Assembly (NCBI GenBank): GCA_036744635.1 | Contig: DAIOHQ010000191.1 | Coordinates: 1 to 9,763 of the forward strand | DNA length: 9,763 nt | DNA from: DAIOHQ01 sp036744635 | Lineage (GTDB): Bacteria; Planctomycetota; Phycisphaerae; Tepidisphaerales; Tepidisphaeraceae | Direction: 5' to 3' | In this document: piece after piece, positions 5,849 to 9,763 of the stretch | Position numbering within the stretch: position 1 is the stretch's first letter | How the letters are laid out: each line of letters opens with the position of its first letter | Made by a program: the position numbers and the translations under genes | The notes under the pieces: model-generated | The model's input: the letters and a program-made list of their open reading frames with translations, nothing else | The model's database searches: none | Told to the model about the DNA's origin: nothing

Positions 5849-7537
5849 TTACGCAACCGGCTCGATCCCCAGCGAATTGATCTCCCGCGCCACGGCCGCG
5901 CCAAGATCAGGCGTCTCCTGAACAAACCGCTCGTCCACAAACAGCGCCCCATGCCGTCCCGGCGGCTCCACGCCGCGCACCGTCGCCCCGCGCCAGTGGA
6001 AGGTATATTCAATAGCCCCGATGCGCTCGGTCGTCCTGCTCTCCTTCAGCGGATACGAAATCCTCGCCTCATCACCCGCTCCGAGCCGCCCAAGCGAAAT
6101 ATACCCGGCCTTTGGCGTCGTCATGCTCGCCGTCCGGCCATTGACCTGCCCGCGCATCTCCTGGGCTGACAACGATTCGGGAACGCGCACCATCACCGCG
6201 CGCCCCCGCCGCATTCGCACGATCAATTCCGCCGCACCGCCGCTTTCCACGACGATGACATCCGCCGACGCGTGGGCCCGGTGCAGGTGCAGATGAACGC
6301 TGAACCGCTCGCCGTCGTCGCCGACGCCGTATCGCCACACATCGTACAGCCCGCGCGCCCCGGCCGCGTTGCAGCAGTGCTGGTTGATGATGCTGAACTG
6401 GCTGTCGTCGCTCATCTCGTTGACGCCTCCCCACCCGGCGAACCCCCCGACCAGCCGCTGTGCAACCTCCTCGCTCTCGATTTGCCCTTCTCCCAGCGGC
6501 CTGCGGTTCGCGCCCGGCCGCAGCTCGCGCATCCATTGCGTCGCGGTGATCTGGTGAACCAGCAGGTGGTTGCGGGCCCAGCGCTCCACATCGTTCCAAT
6601 ACCTGCCATCAACGCGCATGGCCAGCAGGATCGCCGCTTCCAGCATGTCGGTCAGGCAGCAGGTCTCGGAAAGAAAAAAGTGCGTCGAGTCGGCCGGCCG
6701 GATCGTCTCAGGAAACCAGCCGCTGCGCGTCCCATACCTCAGCGCCCGGCCATACAGTTCCTGCGCGAGCTGCAAATCCTGCTTCTCGCCCATAACAATT
6801 CCGCGAAGGATCAGCGCCGTGAGCAGCCGGCTGTCGCTGTGAAAGTGGCCAAACGTAAACAGACGCTTGCCGCCATCCATTTCGCGCAGGCCGTAATCGA
6901 TCAGGTCGGACGCCAGCTTCAACGCCCGCTCCTGGCCGGTGACAAGATGATAGACCATCAGCGGCATGTTGACCGTCGTCCCGTAAACCGCCGGCTTCTC
7001 CATTGGCCCCGCCGGCGCCTCCGCCCACCCATCGCGATGCGTGAAATATTGGCCCGGAAAGCTGAAATGGCCGGCGGCGTCGCGCTGCCCCAGCCGGTCG
7101 ATCGCGTCGATCAACCGTGCCGCCAGTTGGTGATAACGCTCCTCGCCGCTGAATTGATACAAGCTGGCCAGAGCCAGCAGTGTCCCTTGCTGCAGCCATG
7201 CCGGCCGCGTGTGCGCAATCGGCATTGTCCAAGGCTCAGCCGGGCACCATGAGAGATCGTCGTTGCCGAGCAGGCTGACCAGCGTCGAGCGCATTGTCCG
7301 ATCCACCTCGTGGTCGATGTGATCGCCGGTCATGTTGCGCAGCAGCGTCAGGGCATCGACCGTCCGCCCCAGTCCGTCGCCATAAGACCAGATCGCCAAC
7401 TCCGCCCGCTGCGGCCTGTCCATGTGCGTATAAAAATACGGCAGACACCCGCGGCCGACATCGCAGTGCCGCGTAAGACACCCAATCGCCAACCGCCCCC
7501 GCTCCGTCAACAATGGAAGAATCTGGCCGGCGGACAT
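5849..7537 (-). CDS. GH127-like (DUF1680) glycoside hydrolase, probably beta-L-arabinofuranosidase type
   Basis: A 562-residue protein without signal peptide, so probably cytoplasmic. It shows the helix-rich (alpha/alpha)6 pattern of six-hairpin glycosidases (W-SYGDGLGRTVDAL at about 50-62; repeated helical pairs to about residue 410), then a beta-rich C-terminal region. The GH127/DUF1680 family uses a zinc-bound cysteine nucleophile: in HypBA1 the ligands come from an E-T-C motif and a C-C pair. Both are visible here as E291-T-C293 and C388-C389 ('NQHCCNAAG'). A Glu at about 277 (WFPET) could be the acid/base, which is less certain. Members release L-arabinofuranose or related sugars from plant glycans, but the substrate cannot be named. 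The start at 7537 is chosen for GAGGAGA immediately upstream, over an in-frame ATG at 7567. It lies 86 bp after a small exported protein gene on the same strand, possibly one transcript. It is shorter than many exported family members. Confidence 0.8.
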   Translation of the reverse strand: MSAGQILPLLTERGRLAIGCLTRHCDVGRGCLPYFYTHMDRPQRAELAIWSYGDGLGRTVDALTLLRNMTGDHIDHEVDRTMRSTLVSLLGNDDLSWCPAEPWTMPIAHTRPAWLQQGTLLALASLYQFSGEERYHQLAARLIDAIDRLGQRDAAGHFSFPGQYFTHRDGWAEAPAGPMEKPAVYGTTVNMPLMVYHLVTGQERALKLASDLIDYGLREMDGGKRLFTFGHFHSDSRLLTALILRGIVMGEKQDLQLAQELYGRALRYGTRSGWFPETIRPADSTHFFLSETCCLTDMLEAAILLAMRVDGRYWNDVERWARNHLLVHQITATQWMRELRPGANRRPLGEGQIESEEVAQRLVGGFAGWGGVNEMSDDSQFSIINQHCCNAAGARGLYDVWRYGVGDDGERFSVHLHLHRAHASADVIVVESGGAAELIVRMRRGRAVMVRVPESLSAQEMRGQVNGRTASMTTPKAGYISLGRLGAGDEARISYPLKESRTTERIGAIEYTFHWRGATVRGVEPPGRHGALFVDERFVQETPDLGAAVAREINSLGIEPVA

Positions 7538-7540
7538 AGC

Positions 7541-7547
7541 TCTCCTC
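7541..7547 (-). promoter_or_regulatory. Ribosome binding site fixing the glycosidase start
   Basis: Read on the minus strand this is GAGGAGA, 3 bases before the ATG at 7537. It makes the ATG at 7567, ten codons earlier and without a comparable site, unlikely to be the true start. Confidence 0.75.
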
Positions 7548-7623
7548 ACTTCAGGTACTCCAGCCACATCTGCCTGATTTTCAAACCGCCCCGGAAGGGC
7601 GCCCGAATCCAGAATTCCCCCTC

Positions 7624-8280
7624 CTACTTCACCGGCTGCGTGGTGCCGTTCAGCATGGGGGCGGGGGCCCCCTTCTTCTTCAACCCTTCCAACTGCTCGT
7701 CGGTCAACAGGTGCTTCAGCTTGACCAGCCGCGCCGCCGCCGCCTGCGTCTGCCGCTCACCATACACATTCACCTGCTCCAGCAGCTTTGCCTCCGCCTC
7801 GGCCTTTTCATCGGGATCGTTCGCCGCTTGATATGCGTCGAACGCCTGCTTCACGCCCTTCTCGCTCAGCGGCTCCGTTGAGACGTTGTTGTAGGTGTCC
7901 GTCAATTCCTTCGCCATTGCTTCGGAAATCCCCAGCATCTTCAGATCCTTGGTGTCACGGAATAACACCAGAAACAGTCCCACCTGCCATTGGCTTTCCG
8001 GATCGTTTCCAGGAGGAACGGCGCCGCCGCCGATTGTTCCCATGCCAAGGCCGCCGTCCGGCTTGATGGTGGCCATTCCATTTCCCGACTTGATCACCGT
8101 CGTTCCATCCTTCAGTAAGTTGACGCCCGGCGGCAGCCCCGCGATTTCCCCGGCCTTTGCCATCAACACGGCCGCTCTCCTTTGCGCATCCATCATCGTC
8201 GGCCGAGACGCGGGCTCCTCTGCCCTGGCAATCGTTCCCCACAGCAGCAGCACGCCAACCGCCATCGCACATAATCGCAT
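7624..8280 (-). CDS. Small exported helical protein of unknown function
   Basis: 218 residues with a clear signal peptide (MRLCAMAVGVLLLWGTIARA, cleavage after residue 20). A short linker and a Gly-rich strip (GGLGMGTIGGG, 76-86) follow. The C-terminal half (about 110-205) is charged and helical, rich in Ala, Glu and Lys, and ends in 'LLTDEQLEGLKKKG', which resembles the LTxxQ motif of Spy/CpxP-type periplasmic proteins. The resemblance is short and may only reflect a similar helical packing. The ATG at 8280 is favoured by a GGAG six bases upstream; an upstream TTG at 8292 overlaps that site. It precedes the GH127-like gene on the same strand (86 bp gap). No family is recognised with confidence. 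Confidence 0.8.
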   Translation of the reverse strand: MRLCAMAVGVLLLWGTIARAEEPASRPTMMDAQRRAAVLMAKAGEIAGLPPGVNLLKDGTTVIKSGNGMATIKPDGGLGMGTIGGGAVPPGNDPESQWQVGLFLVLFRDTKDLKMLGISEAMAKELTDTYNNVSTEPLSEKGVKQAFDAYQAANDPDEKAEAEAKLLEQVNVYGERQTQAAAARLVKLKHLLTDEQLEGLKKKGAPAPMLNGTTQPVK

Positions 8281-8395
8281 CGTCAGCTCCAATTGAATTC
8301 ACGATATCCCCCCACCATCATGCACCACGCGCAGCTTCACAAAGTGTTGCAGCCCTTTCCCCAGCGGTCTTGCCAGCATATCCCCAAACCGAGAT

Positions 8396-8424
8396 TTTAT
8401 TTTCTTCATACGCTCAGCTACAAT
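8396..8424 (+). promoter_or_regulatory. Possible sigma-70 type promoter of ppa
   Basis: TACAAT (8419-8424) matches five of six bases of the -10 consensus, in an AT-rich patch of an otherwise GC-rich intergenic region. The -35 candidate 17 bases upstream (TTTATT, 8396-8401) is poor. Transcription would start about 35 bases before the ppa ATG. The rest of the 187-bp divergent gap (8281-8467) must also drive the minus-strand gene, but no promoter is clear on that side. Confidence 0.35.
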
Positions 8425-8467
8425 CCTCTAAATCCAGAGTATTGTCTGTCTTTAACGAGCGTTCACC

Positions 8468-9010
8468 ATGATCCATCCCTGGCACGATGTCACCCCCGGC
8501 GAACATATTCCCCAGGAGTTCGCCTCCATCATCGAAATCCCCTTCGGCTCCAGCGTCAAATACGAGCTCGACAAGGCCAGCGGCCTGATCAAACTCGACC
8601 GCGTCCTCTACTCCGCCGTCTACTACCCCGCCAACTACGGCTTCATCCCCCAAACCCTCGCCGAAGACGATGACCCCCTCGACGTGCTCGTCTTCTGCCA
8701 GGAGGCCGTCGCCCCGCTCACCCTGATCCAGGCCCGCTCCATCGGCCTGATGACCATGGTCGACGGCGGAAAAAAGGACCACAAGATCATCGCCGTCGCC
8801 AGCTATGACCCCGAATTCAATTCCTACAACGAGGCCGCCGAAATGCCCGTCCACCGTCTGGCAATGCTCCGCCGCTTCTTCCAGGACTACAAACAACTGG
8901 AAGGCAAGGCCGTGGAAGTCGACGAAATCCAACCCGCAAAAATGGCCTACCCCATCATAGAGGACGCCCTCTCCCGCTACAGCCGCCAACGCCGCCGCGG
9001 TTTCAAATAA
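8468..9010 (+). CDS. ppa: Inorganic pyrophosphatase, family I
   Basis: 180 residues, the usual length for bacterial soluble family I enzymes, which hydrolyse pyrophosphate to two phosphates with Mg2+ in the cytoplasm and pull biosynthetic reactions forward. The active site appears complete: E23, K31, R45, YPANYGFIP (53-61), the signature D-D-D-P-L-D (67-72) giving metal-binding D67, D69 and D72, then D99, D104 and K106, and Y141-K142. These correspond to the E. coli residues E20, K29, R43, D65, D67, D70, D97, D102, K104, Y141 and K142. The ATG at 8468 lacks a strong ribosome site, but the protein fits the family from its first residues. It is transcribed divergently from the small exported protein gene and shows no functional link to its neighbours; a housekeeping gene. 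Confidence 0.96.
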   Translation: MIHPWHDVTPGEHIPQEFASIIEIPFGSSVKYELDKASGLIKLDRVLYSAVYYPANYGFIPQTLAEDDDPLDVLVFCQEAVAPLTLIQARSIGLMTMVDGGKKDHKIIAVASYDPEFNSYNEAAEMPVHRLAMLRRFFQDYKQLEGKAVEVDEIQPAKMAYPIIEDALSRYSRQRRRGFK

Positions 9011-9076
9011 CCTACAAATGCCCCACATATCCAATCGCCGCCAGCCGGCTCCACTCATCCTGCATGGCCACCCCTG

Positions 9077-9472
9077 TCACCGCAGCAACGGGCTATGCCC
9101 AAACCACAGAATGTCTGCCACATTCGTCAACAACATCACCATTGCATAGGCCACGATAATTCCGGCGAACAACCGGGCCGACCATGACAGCCGCCGCGCG
9201 AATCCCCACCAGGCCAGGGCGGCCATAGGAACCGTTGCCGCCAGTCCCATCCAGTCAAGGTAACCGCATCCACACTTTAGCGAAGGAATGAATGCCAACC
9301 CCCCAATGCACGCAATCACCGATTGCCACGCCAGGGCGCATCCGCGCTGCGCTGCGGCATATTCAAGAACCGGAGTTGCCGACGCCATTCGCAGCATAAC
9401 AATGCCTTGCGTTCCGAGTATCGACGCCAACTCGATCTTGCCTGCCATCACGCACTCTACCGCAATTTCCAT
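9077..9472 (-). CDS. Small predicted membrane protein, unknown function
   Basis: Up to 131 residues with three likely transmembrane segments (about 45-63, 72-92 and 101-120) and a short Cys-containing loop (CGCG, 67-70) between the first two. No family is recognised. The start is uncertain: ATG at 9472 has no ribosome site, ATG at 9448 is weak, and ATG at 9397 is preceded by AAGG with 7-base spacing and would leave a compact 106-residue protein retaining all three segments. It is convergent with ppa, 66 bp apart. Hydrophobic periodicity supports it as a real gene; a chance reading frame cannot be fully excluded. Confidence 0.55.
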   Translation of the reverse strand: MEIAVECVMAGKIELASILGTQGIVMLRMASATPVLEYAAAQRGCALAWQSVIACIGGLAFIPSLKCGCGYLDWMGLAATVPMAALAWWGFARRLSWSARLFAGIIVAYAMVMLLTNVADILWFGHSPLLR

Positions 9473-9683
9473 AAATTACCGCGCGCAACTATCGAATTGC
9501 GCATTTCCCGCGCCGCCAGCGCAACGCCTTGCAGACACAAAATCCGAAAAATCGAAAGATTTTTACCCCGTTTTTCCCCGCAAATCTTGCCATCTCCCTC
9601 CAGGTGTTGCGCGCCCGGCGCGCCGCCCGCGCAACTCCGCCCGTAGGTAGAGAGACCGATGTTACTTTGAAAAGGAGGCAGTC
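9473..9683. other. Non-coding stretch with short hairpins
   Basis: I see no convincing gene here. GCGCAA (9483-9488) pairs with TTGCGC (9497-9502) around an 8-base loop just upstream of the minus-strand membrane-protein gene, where an operator could sit. AAAAATC (9547-9553) pairs perfectly with GATTTTT (9558-9564) across a GAAA tetraloop, a compact A/T stem that could end a transcript on either strand. A local AT-rich patch around 9540-9590 contrasts with GC-rich flanks. Confidence 0.45.
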
Positions 9684-9763
9684 ATGTTCCCCAACAAATC
9701 ATCCACCATCAGCGCCCACTCCCCAAATTTGAAATTTGCATTTTTCAATTTTCAATTTGCAAT
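9684..9763 (+). CDS. Possible start of a gene cut off by the window edge
   Basis: An ATG at 9684 follows AAAGGAGG (about 9671-9678) with near-ideal spacing, and the frame stays open to the window end (26 codons). Against it, the second half runs through a degenerate 7-bp repeat array, which is usually intergenic, and the peptide shows no recognisable domain. The strong ribosome site is the only real support. Confidence 0.3.
   Translation, partial: MFPNKSSTISAHSPNLKFAFFNFQFA
9725..9763. repeat. Degenerate heptamer repeat array, runs off the window
   Basis: Units of seven bases follow in register: AAATTTG, AAATTTG, CATTTTT, CAATTTT, CAATTTG, then CAAT at the edge, consensus roughly MAATTTK. 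At least five units are present with no interruption. The array is extremely AT-rich within a GC-rich genome. Such heptamer arrays are found between genes in some bacteria; their role is unknown. Confidence 0.65.

Noticed and set aside
6272..7252. Long open frame on the plus strand (326 codons) inside the glycosidase gene
   Set aside because: It is antisense to a gene whose E-T-C and C-C motifs are convincing; no ribosome site or domain seen.

Overview
The window looks like a piece of a high-GC genome of the Planctomycetota, most likely a Phycisphaerae-type lineage. This is inferred from three PEP-CTERM (exosortase-sorted) secreted proteins next to two prepilin-like proteins of the H-X9-DG type, a gene mix typical of that phylum. 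No rRNA, tRNA or CRISPR was seen, so the taxonomy is an inference.

Left part (1-5692, all + strand): a surface/secretion region. A PEP-CTERM gene (165-1040) is followed by a prepilin-like gene (1309-2271). The same order then recurs: a paralogous PEP-CTERM gene (2530-3432) and a second prepilin-like gene (3432-4511), here with stop and start overlapping by one base. The two PEP-CTERM genes share a 150-bp upstream block (1-150 and 2364-2513) with only five substitutions, clearly less diverged than the coding regions behind it. Each block carries a GG-N10-GC sequence resembling a sigma-54 promoter. A third, unrelated PEP-CTERM gene (4679-5692) closes the run. Exosortase would anchor or process the PEP-CTERM proteins, and a prepilin peptidase would process the pseudopilins. 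No exosortase, peptidase or secretion ATPase lies in the window.

Small mobile or repetitive DNA is scattered here. A 120-bp double-hairpin palindrome (REP/BIME-like) lies inside the apparent leader-peptide coding region of the second prepilin. A 113-bp terminal-inverted-repeat element sits exactly on that gene's TAG stop, flanked by TA duplications within CTAG. A related terminus sits on the TAG stop of the third PEP-CTERM gene.

Right part (5849-9763): a minus-strand pair encodes a small exported helical protein (8280-7624) and a cytoplasmic GH127-like (DUF1680) glycosidase with the family's E-T-C and C-C metal/catalytic motifs (7537-5849). Divergent from it is a family I inorganic pyrophosphatase, ppa (8468-9010), with its full active site. 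Then come a small membrane protein on the minus strand (9472-9077), a mostly non-coding stretch, and the first bases of a possible + strand gene that runs into a degenerate 7-bp repeat array at the window edge.
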